Shown in pieces: positions 1 to 7,800 of a stretch of 64,000 nucleotides of DNA. Where the stretch lies: assembly GCF_000725495.1 (NCBI RefSeq), contig NZ_JNZD01000020.1:62001-126000 (forward strand). The letters run 5' to 3'. The notes beneath the pieces were generated by a model. That model made no database searches and was not told the origin of the DNA. It saw only the letters and a list, made by a program, of their open reading frames with translations. How positions within the stretch are numbered: position 1 is the first letter of the stretch; each line of letters opens with the position of its first letter. This DNA is from Streptomyces aureus. GTDB taxonomy: Bacteria; Actinomycetota; Actinomycetes; Streptomycetales; Streptomycetaceae. The position numbers and the translations under genes are program-made.

Positions 1-840
1 CCGGCAGAGGCGCTCGCCGGCTGGCACTGCTTCGTGGCTTTCTCCTCGCAGGTTTTCACGTGCTCCAGGTGGGCCTCCTGCCTTGACGTTGCCTTCGGCC
101 TGTACAGCCTTCCTCCCGCGAGGGCGCCGCCTTCGTCCGGTTCGACGGGTGATGGGGGAGACGCTGTCGATCACGCGGGGCTGCCGGGCTCATCGGAGGG
201 GCTGGTGGGCCGGACGCCCTGTCACCAGAGCTGTCAGCCGGCCCTTCCGCCCTATCGCAGGTCCGTCCGCCCTCACTGTGCTGCCGGCTGGATGAACTGG
301 CCCCCGGCGACCCGGCTGCGGCTGGCTGGCCAGCTGCGACAGACACTGGGCGACAGAGGCCGAAGAGGGGACACGCGACACGCAGGCCATGGACCACGAC
401 CGGGTCTGGGACACCGTCGTGCTGCCCACGGTGGCCCTGGGGCGCTACCGGGGATGGGAGCTGCACCCCGAGGAGAGCCTGAGGCGCGGCTCCCCTCCGG
501 CGCTCAGGCCGTCCCCGTCTTCGGGCCGTCGGTGTTCCTTGCGGTGCTGCTGCAGTGCCCGCGCCGGATCACCGCCCTGGTCGCAATGCGGTCATCTACG
601 CCGTCTCGATCGCCGGCACCGTAAAGGGGAGTGATCGCACTGGCAGCCAGGTGGATCAACTTCTCAGCCAAAGCATCCGGGCAACGCCGCTGCGGCTTCC
701 TGGCGACCGTTTGACAGCGACGGCCGGCTTTCCACGGGCCCGTTCCTGCTCAGCCCCGGTCTCGGGTGCGGCAGCGGGTGGGATACGCCGGGGCCGTGCT
801 CCTGCCGGGAGCGAGAACAGCCCGGCTACGTCGACTAGAC
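1..840. other. No convincing gene; probably decayed sequence
   Basis: Several overlapping open frames exist on both strands, but none shows a recognisable domain, a ribosome site with a sensible start, or continuity with its neighbours. A stretch around 390-480 reads like a short relic of a coding sequence (residues VWDTVVLPTVALGRYRGWEL) but then runs into low-complexity Arg/Ser/Pro translation. I infer decayed sequence left of the ArsR operon. Confidence 0.4.
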
Positions 841-856
841 TTGAAGAGTTCTTCAA
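841..856. promoter_or_regulatory. ArsR-type operator candidate A
   Basis: A 16-bp imperfect palindrome, TTGAAGA-GT-TCTTCAA, lies about 45-60 bp upstream of the first gene of the ArsR-led unit. Fourteen of 16 positions are symmetric. Size, AT-richness in a GC-rich background and position fit a winged-helix ArsR dimer site and autoregulation. Binding is inferred. Confidence 0.5.
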
Positions 857-885
857 TTCACTAGTTGCCTTGATAGGCAGGTCGG

Positions 886-1080
886 GTGAGGTGGTCCGGG
901 GTGGGTGGCTTCGTCGAGGCCGTGCTGGAGCGGGTACGCAAAGCGCGGGCCGGCCTCACGGCCGCTCTTGCTACCGAGAGCCCCTACGAGGTGGCCGTGG
1001 CACAGGGCGAGCTGGAGGACGCGCTGCGCCTGGCCCGAATGCATGACATCGACCCCGGCGAGGGGGCCTTGGAAGGGTGA
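886..1080 (+). CDS. Small helical protein of unknown function leading the ArsR operon
   Basis: A 64-residue, Ala/Glu/Arg-rich, probably all-helical protein with the core VEAVLERVRKARAGLTAAL and ELEDALRLARMHDID. I know of no assigned function. The GTG at 901 is an equally good or better start because GAGG lies about 6 bp before it; that gives 59 residues. The stop codon overlaps the GTG-containing start region of the ArsR gene, so the two are probably co-transcribed from the operator at 841-856. Confidence 0.6.
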   Translation: MRWSGVGGFVEAVLERVRKARAGLTAALATESPYEVAVAQGELEDALRLARMHDIDPGEGALEG

Positions 1081-1085
1081 TTGTG

Positions 1086-1424
1086 ATGCCGGTTCCGCTT
1101 TATGAGGCGAAGGCCGAGTTCTTCCGGATGCTCGGGCATCCGGTACGTATCCGGGTACTGGAGCTGTTGCAGGACGGCCCGAAGCCGGTGCGCGATTTGC
1201 TGGCCGCGATGGAAGTCGAGCCGTCGAACCTGTCTCAACAACTGGCGGTGCTGCGCCGCTCCGGGATTGTTACCGCCACCCGTACCGGATCGACGGTGGT
1301 CTACGAGCTGGCGGGCGGCGATGTCGCAGAGCTCCTCGCAGCGGCGCGGCGGGTCCTGTCCGGGCTGCTGTCCGGGCGCAAGGACCTGCTGAACGAGTTG
1401 CACGGTCCAAGGGCAGCACGGTGA
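1086..1424 (+). CDS. ArsR/SmtB-family transcriptional regulator (paralogue A)
   Basis: A winged-helix repressor of 112 residues. The HTH spans roughly residues 25-75 (HPVRIRVLELLQDG, then VEPSNLSQQLAVLRRSGIV), followed by the beta-wing (TRTGSTVVYEL) and a C-terminal dimer helix. There is no cysteine, so classical thiolate metal sensing is unlikely. ATG 1086 is preferred over in-frame GTG 1077 because GGAAGGG sits 8-9 bp upstream. It is very similar to the ArsR at 16403-16744, with near-identical recognition helices. It overlaps the following HATPase gene by 4 bp (GTGA). The effector is unknown; redox or oxygen status is a guess from context. Confidence 0.9.
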   Translation: MPVPLYEAKAEFFRMLGHPVRIRVLELLQDGPKPVRDLLAAMEVEPSNLSQQLAVLRRSGIVTATRTGSTVVYELAGGDVAELLAAARRVLSGLLSGRKDLLNELHGPRAAR

Positions 1425-1897
1425 GAGGCACCGGTCGGTTCCGGCCCCCCTGGCATCGGGACAGGCCCGCGGCGGCCGTCGAGCAGGTGCCGCCACCGGC
1501 GCGGCGGCACACTGTCGCGGTGCTTGTGGGACCCGGGGCGGTGACCCAGGCCCGCGAGGCGGTGGCCAGACATCTTGCGGACGCCGGCGTCGCTCCCGGC
1601 TCAGCGTTCACGGACGCGGTGCTGCTCGTGGTCAGCGAGCTGGTCACCAACGTGCTGCGGCATGCGACCCGCTCGCCGGTCACGGACGTCGGGATTACGG
1701 TCGGTGCCGGGCATCTGGTCGTCAGCGTGGCCGATGCCGAGCCGTGTCTGCCCGACCTCACCCCCGCTGGTATGGGGGCCGGACTGTTGATGGTGGCCGA
1801 GCTAGCCGCCTCGTTCGACGGTGCTGTCAGCGTGGAAACGGCCGCAGGCCATGACGACGGCAAGGCTGTCCTCGTCCGGTTCCTCCTACCCGCATGA
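1421..1897 (+). CDS. RsbW-like HATPase (anti-sigma-factor type ATP-binding protein)
   Basis: A 158-residue GHKL-fold ATP-binding protein of the large single-domain family of Streptomyces. After a variable ~45-residue N-terminus it has the N-box (SELVTNVLRHA, about residues 69-79), a degenerate G1 box (VADAEPCLPDL) and the G2-like GMGAGLLMVAELAASF. The family binds anti-sigma antagonists or sigma factors and acts as a serine kinase or sequestering protein; the partner here is unknown. Its GTG start overlaps the ArsR stop, so it belongs to the ArsR unit. A related HATPase sits at 13844-14269 beside a STAS protein. Confidence 0.85.
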   Translation: MRGTGRFRPPWHRDRPAAAVEQVPPPARRHTVAVLVGPGAVTQAREAVARHLADAGVAPGSAFTDAVLLVVSELVTNVLRHATRSPVTDVGITVGAGHLVVSVADAEPCLPDLTPAGMGAGLLMVAELAASFDGAVSVETAAGHDDGKAVLVRFLLPA

Positions 1898-1947
1898 GCA
1901 CCGGCTTCATCAGCACGTAGAGATCGCAGGAACAGGGAGACGACACG

Positions 1948-2127
1948 GTGGATGACCAGACGGCCGACGGGCCCGCGAAGAAGCAGCGCCAAGGCAAGGC
2001 CAAGGACCGGGAAAGCTGGATCGAGCGCGGTGTCGCGCTCCGGGCGGGCTTCTATATCTTCGGCACCCATCTGTTCGCCGGTTTTGTGTGGCTGCTGTTC
2101 TACCTGGGCGGGCACGCGCACAAATAG
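1948..2127 (+). CDS. DUF6126-type small membrane protein
   Basis: A 59-residue protein starting at GTG 1948, preceded by CAGGGAGA. It has a hydrophilic Lys/Arg/Gln-rich N-terminus (about residues 1-28) and one hydrophobic segment (FYIFGTHLFAGFVWLLFYLGG) before a short His/Lys tail, so one transmembrane helix is expected. The pattern matches the small actinomycete family DUF6126, whose role is unknown. It follows the HATPase gene by 50 bp in the same direction. Confidence 0.75.
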   Translation: MDDQTADGPAKKQRQGKAKDRESWIERGVALRAGFYIFGTHLFAGFVWLLFYLGGHAHK

Positions 2128-2337
2128 CCGACGGCACAAGCGGGCCGTACATGCCGGGGGCCGGTCGGCCCGCCATGAGGTGCTTTGGCCCATGGCCAGC
2201 CGGTGCGGTGCCGGAGCACCGTTCTTGGGGACCCCCTGGTTCTCTGCCTGGGGCGTTCGTGCCCGGCGGTTGAACGGAGTGAGGGCCTGGCGCGGGCGGC
2301 TGTGGAGTGAGCACAAACTGAGAAAGGTCCATCCGAA

Positions 2338-2835
2338 GTGATCGCTGTCGTGGGACATCCCGATCTCACCACGCTGACGCTTGCCCTGCTGGAAGAAGAG
2401 CTGCGCACCCGGCTGGCCGGTCTGGCCCAGGCCGGCAGGGCGGGCCTGGTACGCGCCGGGCAAGGACTGCCGGTCGCCTTCGGGAGGGCCGCTCGAGCCG
2501 CGGGGCTGGCATTGGTGACGGTCCTGCCCGCGATGCAGGGAGTGCTCGCGCCGCTTCGGGAGGCGGACCGCAAGGCCGCCGGAGAGTTGCTGCTGCTGTC
2601 GCAGCAGGTGCGGTTGCTGGAGTACGAGCCAGGCCTCGGGAGTTCGTGCGTAAGCGCGGACGAGGACCTGTTGCGGGGCTGCACCCGGGTCCTCGCGGTG
2701 TGGGACGGGTCACCGTCGACCTTCCGGGATGCGACGGCCCATCTCGTTGCCTTTGCCCGCGGCCTCGGCCTGGACGTCGAAGTGCTCTGGCCTGCCGGTG
2801 CAGATCGTGTCAACACGGCTGGGGAATCGGTGTGA
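2338..2835 (+). CDS. Rossmann-like hypothetical protein
   Basis: A 165-residue soluble protein beginning IAVVGHPDLTTLTLALLEEELRTRL, which resembles the first beta-alpha unit of SLOG/LOG-type nucleotide-binding Rossmann folds. Later it has ACTRVLAVWDGSP..TFRDATAHLVAFARGLGLDVEVLWP, consistent with alternating strands and helices. I cannot name a substrate. It is the last gene of the plus-strand ArsR unit, followed by two hairpins. The fold assignment is an inference from pattern, not a motif match. Confidence 0.7.
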   Translation: MIAVVGHPDLTTLTLALLEEELRTRLAGLAQAGRAGLVRAGQGLPVAFGRAARAAGLALVTVLPAMQGVLAPLREADRKAAGELLLLSQQVRLLEYEPGLGSSCVSADEDLLRGCTRVLAVWDGSPSTFRDATAHLVAFARGLGLDVEVLWPAGADRVNTAGESV

Positions 2836-2850
2836 CCTCGGCGCTTTCCG

Positions 2851-2875
2851 CCCCTGTGGCTCAACTGAGCCGGGG
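2851..2875 (+). terminator. Hairpin terminator after the ArsR-A unit
   Basis: CCCC..GGCTCA-AC-TGAGCC-GGGG forms a compact hairpin 16 bp past the stop codon at 2835. No U-tract follows, as is usual for actinomycete terminators. Confidence 0.5.
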
Positions 2876-2935
2876 AGGCACTGGAGCTCCTGGGCGGTGC
2901 GGCTTTGAGGGAACGGGTGGGTTTTCTCCCCTGGC

Positions 2936-2961
2936 GCTCTCCCTGCTGAAGGAGGGAGAGC
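2936..2961. terminator. Second hairpin
   Basis: GCTCTCCCT pairs with AGGGAGAGC (9-bp stem, 8-nt loop). It lies between the ArsR-A unit and the YceI remnant; a tandem terminator or a remnant regulatory structure. Confidence 0.35.
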
Positions 2962-3082
2962 CTTGTGGCTCGCGCTGCGAGACTTCCTGCTTCGCAGCCG
3001 ACTGCCGGTCCGCAGGTGTCCGCTGAGGTCTTGCACACAAGCCGACACCGTCCCTCCGGCGGCAGCAGGGTTCTTCGCTGCA

Positions 3083-3313
3083 TTCACGTTCGAGGGCCAT
3101 CTGACTATCCGCGGTATCACCCGGCCGGTGACTTTGACGCCCGCGTTCGGCCCCGGCCCCCAAGTCGGCACCAAAGCTGGCTTCTCCGCGACCACCGAGA
3201 TCCGCCGCATGGACTTCGGTGTCAGCTGCAACGGCCCCATCCCCGGCGGCGTGGCACTCGGCGAGAAAGTACAGATCATTCTCGGCATCGAGGCAGACCT
3301 CACCACGCCCTAG
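3083..3313 (+). pseudogene. YceI-like protein, C-terminal remnant
   Basis: The translation FEGHLTIRGITRPVTLTP, then GTKAGFSATTEIRRMDFGV and GGVALGEKVQIILGIEAD matches the last ~77 residues of the YceI family, lipid-binding beta-barrel proteins of about 170-190 residues. The first half (start, HSxxxFxxRH region, DVRIDTAS-like strand) is missing. The in-frame sequence before 3083 is unrelated Arg/Cys-rich translation. I call it a 5'-truncated gene; the open frame could be read from 2963, but a half barrel should not fold. Confidence 0.75.
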
Positions 3314-3375
3314 ACGTCCGGGATGGCTTTGTTCACGAGTTGGGGGATCAGGCACAAATTCCGTGAGGACGCCTG

Positions 3376-3777
3376 TCAGGCAGGCGAGGGCTCAGATTCG
3401 CCCCATTTCCATCCTGTTTCGGGGAACTGCTCAAGCAGGGCAGAGAACGAAGTTGCCTGGTGGATGGCAGAAGACCAGTCCTGCGCGGAGACGTCGAGCA
3501 GGACCAGAGGCGGGGGTTCCTGCCGAAAGTCGTAGGTGAGCATTTCGCGGCTTCCGTCCCCACCGATGACGACGCTACCGGGGAAGCGTTCCTGGAAGTC
3601 GCCGGCCTCATTGACTTCGATGAGCTCCGCAGTGGCATTGATCATCAGGAAGTCGTCCGCAGGAGGAACGAACCAGGCGATGCTCCCTTCCGTGGCCAGG
3701 AAGTGTCGGTAGTCCTCGGGAAATCGGACTCCGAAGCGGCGCTCAGCCTGCGCGATCTGGTCGTCGTTCGAACTCAT
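3376..3777 (-). CDS. SMI1/KNR4 (SUKH) family protein
   Basis: A 133-residue SUKH-1 domain protein. It shows the N-terminal helix and motif IAQAERRFGVRFPEDYRHFLATEGSI, the central LIEVNEA..ERFPGSVVIGGDGSREMLTYDF, and the C-terminal SFSALLEQF. SUKH proteins are widespread immunity proteins for nuclease and other polymorphic toxins, though some are housekeeping. No toxin gene is adjacent: an ISL3 remnant abuts its start. I infer an orphan immunity gene left after rearrangement. Confidence 0.88.
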   Translation of the reverse strand: MSSNDDQIAQAERRFGVRFPEDYRHFLATEGSIAWFVPPADDFLMINATAELIEVNEAGDFQERFPGSVVIGGDGSREMLTYDFRQEPPPLVLLDVSAQDWSSAIHQATSFSALLEQFPETGWKWGESEPSPA

Positions 3778-3781
3778 GAGG

Positions 3782-3960
3782 CCGTTCTATAACGTTTTCG
3801 CAGTACAGTCGCCGAATCCTCAGCTCGATCCGTACCGGCCGATCCCCGACCAGCGTGTCGGCAAGGCTTCTTTCGTACCTGCTGTGCACCCGGTTGGACA
3901 CCACCGCACACCCGGGGCAGACCACCCCAGCCTCCCGGGTTCTCGCCCTCAGATGAATCG
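3782..3960 (-). pseudogene. ISL3-family transposase N-terminal remnant
   Basis: The minus-strand translation CPGCAVVSNRVHSRYERSL, then DRPVRIELRIRRLYCENV is the zinc-ribbon start of ISL3-type transposases (CPxC ... RVHxxYxRxLAD ... VRLxLRVRRFxC). Both the true start and the ~350-residue catalytic DDE part are missing, and the frame breaks just upstream. It lies between the SMI1 gene and the last gene of the Ehr operon and marks an old insertion or recombination joint. Confidence 0.65.
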
Positions 3961-4006
3961 CTCCGCACTCGAGGAAGTTCTCACGTACAGAGCCACCAGG
4001 AGGATG

Positions 4007-5488
4007 TCAAAGGTCGTTGCCCGCGTAGGAGAGGTTGAAGCTTTTATTGGTCAGCGGGAAGTCCGGGACGATCGTGTCTGCCAGGGCGAGCGGCAGAGCG
4101 GGCCAGTTGAAGAATGACGGATCGACCGGCTTGACCCGGGCCAGGGTGCCGTCGAGGGCGAGTTCGACACGGGTGGCGATGGTGCCGCGCCAGCCCTCCA
4201 CCAGGCCCACGCCCGTACGAGGGCCAGCACCGGGAACGGGTGATGGGGCCAGTACCGTGCCTGGAGCCATGAGCCCGTCGGCCAGCTGATCAATGAGAGC
4301 GAGCGAGGTCTCGATCTCCTCGGCCCGGACCAGGAAGCGGGCCAGTACGTCGCCGCTGTCGTGGACGGGTACCTCGAGCAGGGCACCGTAGGGGGTGAAG
4401 GGGTGGGCGGTGCGCGCGTCGCCCGCCAGCCCGCTGGCGCGGGCGACGTAGCCGAGGCAGCCGATGTCGCGGGCGGCCTGCGTGGTGAGGATGGCGGTTC
4501 CGGTGAAGCGGTCACGGACGGTGGAGTGGCCGAGCGCCAGGTCGGTGATCTCACGGATGTCCTCGCCGATCGCCCGCAGGCGGACGGGGTCGGGCAGGGC
4601 GCGCAGGGCGGCGCCGCCGGGGATGACGCCGCCGCGCAGCAGTCGGTGTCCGGTGATCTCGGCGCCCAGGCGCAGGAGCTGTTCGCGGACGCGTTGGGCG
4701 TGGGTGTTGAGGATGCCGTGGCCGACGTCGTTGCAGAGCATGCCGAGGTCGGCGACGTGGTTGTGGAGGCGTTCGAGTTCGAGGAGGAGGGCGCGGGCGC
4801 GCTGGGCGTCGGCCGGGACTTTAGTGCCGGTGGCTTCCTCGACGGCCAGGCAGTAGGCGAGGGCGTGGCCGACGGCGGTGTCGCCGCTGATGCGTTCGGC
4901 AAGCGGCAGCCCGGCGGCCACCGAGCGGCCCTGGAAGAGCTTCTCGATGCCCTTGTGGACGAACCACAGGCGGGCCTTGAGTTTGAGGATGGTCTCGCCG
5001 ACCACGGAGAAGCGGAAGTGACCGGGTTCGATCAGTCCGGCGTGTACCGGACCGACCGGGATCTCGTAGACGCCGTCGCCCTCGACTTCCAGGAAGGGAT
5101 AGGGGCCCTCCTGCTCGCCGAAAGGCGGCGGAGGCCCGGCGTCGGGGCGCATCGGGTACCAGCCGCGGGGCCAGTGGAAATGCCGCACGAGACGGCGTGG
5201 CAGGGGGTGGTCGAGGGGAACGATGCCGTGCAGGTCGCGCATCTCGCGCTCGAACCGGCCCGCGGGAAAGGACAGCGGGGCCAGGGTCGGCACCTCGGGC
5301 CGGTCGCGGGCGAGGCGTACGTGGAGTTCGATGCGGGTGTCGGGTGGGCCGGAGGCGAACAGGTAGACGATGCGTACCGCGTCCGGGTCGTGGTGGGCGG
5401 CGATCAGGGCCAGACGGTGTCCGGCGGCCAGCAGTTCTTCGGCCCGCTTGGCCAGTTCCGCCGCGTGGATGTCGTGCATGGTGCGCAT
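4007..5488 (-). CDS. hyfG: Ehr complex large subunit (NuoC-NuoD/HyfG-like) lacking Ni-Fe ligands
   Basis: A 493-residue fusion of a NuoC-like N-terminus (~1-115) and a NuoD/hydrogenase-large-subunit domain. Group 4 hydrogenases carry a CxxC pair in the L1 motif after ER; here residues 198-204 read ERISGDT. At the C-terminus the usual DPCxxC is DPSFFNW (~456-462), followed by PDFPL and NKSFNLSYAGNDL. All four Ni-Fe cysteines are therefore absent, as in complex I NuoD and Ehr proteins. It cannot be a conventional hydrogenase. It is last in the operon and corresponds to M. tuberculosis Rv0087 (HycE). The electron acceptor is unknown; a quinone or an uncharacterised donor is inferred. Confidence 0.88.
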   Translation of the reverse strand: MRTMHDIHAAELAKRAEELLAAGHRLALIAAHHDPDAVRIVYLFASGPPDTRIELHVRLARDRPEVPTLAPLSFPAGRFEREMRDLHGIVPLDHPLPRRLVRHFHWPRGWYPMRPDAGPPPPFGEQEGPYPFLEVEGDGVYEIPVGPVHAGLIEPGHFRFSVVGETILKLKARLWFVHKGIEKLFQGRSVAAGLPLAERISGDTAVGHALAYCLAVEEATGTKVPADAQRARALLLELERLHNHVADLGMLCNDVGHGILNTHAQRVREQLLRLGAEITGHRLLRGGVIPGGAALRALPDPVRLRAIGEDIREITDLALGHSTVRDRFTGTAILTTQAARDIGCLGYVARASGLAGDARTAHPFTPYGALLEVPVHDSGDVLARFLVRAEEIETSLALIDQLADGLMAPGTVLAPSPVPGAGPRTGVGLVEGWRGTIATRVELALDGTLARVKPVDPSFFNWPALPLALADTIVPDFPLTNKSFNLSYAGNDL

Positions 5489-5491
5489 GGC

Positions 5492-7108
5492 TCAGCGTCC
5501 TCCGATCGTGTGCGCGGCGGTGGTCAGCAGGCCGGCGAGCGGGCCCAGGGTGATGCCCAGAGCGGCGCAGGCCGCGAGGCCGAGGACCAGCGGCCACAGG
5601 TTTGAGGAAGGCTCTTCGTCGGCATGCGGTCCGGGCCCGGGGCCCAGGATCATCCGTGCCGTGCGGGCGGTGATCGCGGCGAAGGCCGTCAGGACCAGGA
5701 ACAGTGCGATGGCCACCGGCCAGCCCATGCCGGCGGTGAACCCGGCGCGGGCGATGCCGAGTTCGGAGGCGAAGAGGCTGAAGGGCGGGAAGGCAAGCAG
5801 TGCGGCCACCGCGAGTCCGAAGGCCCCGCCCAGCATAGGGGCGCGGGCGAGCAGGCCACGGACACGGCCGATGCGCGCGGTGCCGGTCAGGTGCAGGATG
5901 CGCCCCGAGGCGCAGAAGGCCACGGACTTGGCGAGCCCGTGTCCGGCGATGTGCAGCAGGGCGGCGGACAGAGCGAGCGGGGTCCCGATCGCCGTGCCCA
6001 GGGCGATCAGGCTCATGTGCTCCATGCTGGAGTAGGCGAGCATCCGCTTGTAGTCGCGCTGGGCGAGCATCAGTGCGGCCGCGAGGGCGAGGGTGAGCAG
6101 GGCGATGACGGTCAGCAGCACCCGGGTGAAGTCCGGACCGAGGGCGGCATTCGCGATCATCCGGTAGCGCAGGAGCGCGGCGAAGGCGACGGACAGCAGC
6201 ACCCCGGACATCAGCGCGGAAACCGGCGCCGGGGCCTGGCTGTGCGCATCCGGCAGCCAGGCGTGCAGGGGCACGAGGCCGGCCTTGGCGCCGAAGCCGA
6301 GGACCACGAGCGTGATCCCGAGCCGGGTGACCGCCGGATCCAGACGGTCGGCGCGGGCGGCCAGGGTCGGCCAGTCCAGCGCCCACGCCTCGCCGATACC
6401 CGCCTGCCGGGCCGCGTAGTAGATCAGCACCGTGCCGAGGAAGGCCAGGGCGATCCCGGCCGAGCAGATCACCACATACTTCCAGGCGGCCTCGACGGAG
6501 GTACGGGTGCGGCGGTGGCCGACCAGAAACGCGGTGACGATGGTGGTGGCCTCGATCGCCACCCACAGCACGCCGAGGTTCGCGGTCACCACGGCCAGAC
6601 ACATCGCGGCGAGAAACGCCTGGACGAGGATGTGAAAACGCCACACGCTTCCCCCGGCGGCCCGGCCGGCCTCGCCCTCGTCCGCCAGATGGGCGGGGGC
6701 CGAGGCACAGGCGATCAGCGCCACGGCACCGACCACCAGCAGCATCCACACGGTCAGCGCGTCGGCCCGCAGCAGACCCGAGTACGCGCGCAGGGCCCGG
6801 CCGCCGGACACACGCAAGGCGAGCAGGACGGCGCAGGCCAAAATCCCGGCAGGGGACACAAGCGCGGCCCAGTCGGCCAGGTGCCGCCCTTGGGCCGGGG
6901 GCGCTTCGCGCACAGCCGTCGGCATGCGGCCGGCACCATCTGTGCCCGGGGCCGGACGGCCGCCCGCCATGACGGGCTCGGCCGTGCTCGGCACAGCGAG
7001 GACCGAACCGGTCCGGGGACGCAGCCCCGCAAGCGCGTACGCCCCCGCCACTGCCAGCGGCAGCGCCGTCGGCACCGTCAGCAGCAGGACACTCGACACT
7101 TCACCCAT
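5492..7108 (-). CDS. hyfF: Ehr complex antiporter-like membrane subunit (HyfF-like)
   Basis: A 538-residue polytopic membrane protein of the Mrp/NuoL-M-N family. The conserved helix-5 glutamate is visible (WVAIEATTI, E186), as is the proton_antipo_M signature GFGAKAGLVPLHAWLPDAH (271-289) with K275. The start at 7108 is chosen because the upstream gene ends in TGATG there; upstream extension translates as Arg-rich antisense-like sequence. Residues ~32-78 are a Gly/Pro/Ala-rich insert between the first two membrane helices. Role: ion translocation in the membrane arm. Equivalent to Rv0086 (HycQ). Confidence 0.88.
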   Translation of the reverse strand: MGEVSSVLLLTVPTALPLAVAGAYALAGLRPRTGSVLAVPSTAEPVMAGGRPAPGTDGAGRMPTAVREAPPAQGRHLADWAALVSPAGILACAVLLALRVSGGRALRAYSGLLRADALTVWMLLVVGAVALIACASAPAHLADEGEAGRAAGGSVWRFHILVQAFLAAMCLAVVTANLGVLWVAIEATTIVTAFLVGHRRTRTSVEAAWKYVVICSAGIALAFLGTVLIYYAARQAGIGEAWALDWPTLAARADRLDPAVTRLGITLVVLGFGAKAGLVPLHAWLPDAHSQAPAPVSALMSGVLLSVAFAALLRYRMIANAALGPDFTRVLLTVIALLTLALAAALMLAQRDYKRMLAYSSMEHMSLIALGTAIGTPLALSAALLHIAGHGLAKSVAFCASGRILHLTGTARIGRVRGLLARAPMLGGAFGLAVAALLAFPPFSLFASELGIARAGFTAGMGWPVAIALFLVLTAFAAITARTARMILGPGPGPHADEEPSSNLWPLVLGLAACAALGITLGPLAGLLTTAAHTIGGR

Positions 7109-7800
7109 CAGTCGTGCAGCTCCCGCAGGTCGTCGATGTCGGTGGTGCCGAACGCCTCCCGCATCCGGGTGGTGAGGATCTGCAGCACCAGCACGGCCAG
7201 CAGCACGTCGAAGGAGACGCCGAGTTCGACGATCAGCGGCACTCCGGCGGCGGCCAGGAACGCGGTCGCGGTGATGCCGTTGTCCAACAGCAGGAATCCG
7301 ACCACCTGGGAGAGTGCCCGGCGGCGGGTGACGAGGGTGAAGAAGCCGATCAGTACGACGGCCAGGCCGACCGGCAGCGCCTGTGTCTCGGGGGTGGGAT
7401 CGAGCTCGACGAGCGGCCGGGCCACGGCGTAGGCGAGCAGGGTGAGTGCGGCGGCGGTCAGCAGGGAGGCGGCGACGTTCACGAGCGGCTGGGTCTCGCG
7501 GCTTTCGCCGGTGTCGGTGCCGTACCGCTGCTGGCCGGCGGTCAGCGCGGTCAGAGCACGCCGGACCAGATACGGCAGCAGCCCGGCGCGCAGCACGCCG
7601 ATACCCACACCGACGACGACCAGGTCCCAGCGCCGCTCGTGCACGCCGAGCAGCACGGGGATCGCCGCGAGCGCCACGCCCTGCAGCGCGAAGACCCGGA
7701 CGATCGCGGTCAGTTCGCGCCGCCACAGCACGATGACGGCTGCAAGCAGGAAGGCCCCGCAGGCCAGGTCGAGGAGCTGGGTGAACAGGCCCTCGCTCAT
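7108..7800 (-). CDS. hyfE: Ehr complex membrane subunit (HyfE-like, NuoK-related)
   Basis: A 230-residue protein with about six to seven hydrophobic segments (LLDLACGAFLLAAVIVLW; FALQGVALAAIPVLL; VVVGVGIGVLRAGLLPYLV; LLTAAALTLLAYAV; ALPVGLAVVLIGFFTLV; VVGFLLLDNGITATAFL). LLLDNGITATAF is typical of HyfE, whose C-terminal half resembles NuoK. It overlaps hyfC by 4 bp (ATGA) and hyfF by 1 bp (TGATG), so translational coupling is likely. Equivalent to Rv0085 (HycP). It links the ion-pumping subunits. Confidence 0.85.
   Translation of the reverse strand: MSEGLFTQLLDLACGAFLLAAVIVLWRRELTAIVRVFALQGVALAAIPVLLGVHERRWDLVVVGVGIGVLRAGLLPYLVRRALTALTAGQQRYGTDTGESRETQPLVNVAASLLTAAALTLLAYAVARPLVELDPTPETQALPVGLAVVLIGFFTLVTRRRALSQVVGFLLLDNGITATAFLAAAGVPLIVELGVSFDVLLAVLVLQILTTRMREAFGTTDIDDLRELHD

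Noticed and set aside
4361..5605. Long plus-strand open frame (414 codons) opposite hyfG
   Set aside because: Gly/Ala/Glu/Asp-rich shadow of a high-GC gene; the minus strand has clear complex motifs.
4821..6749. Minus-strand Arg-rich frame of 642 codons across hyfF/hyfG
   Set aside because: Wrong frame of the same strand; composition (Arg/Pro/Gly) is typical of frameshifted GC-rich DNA.
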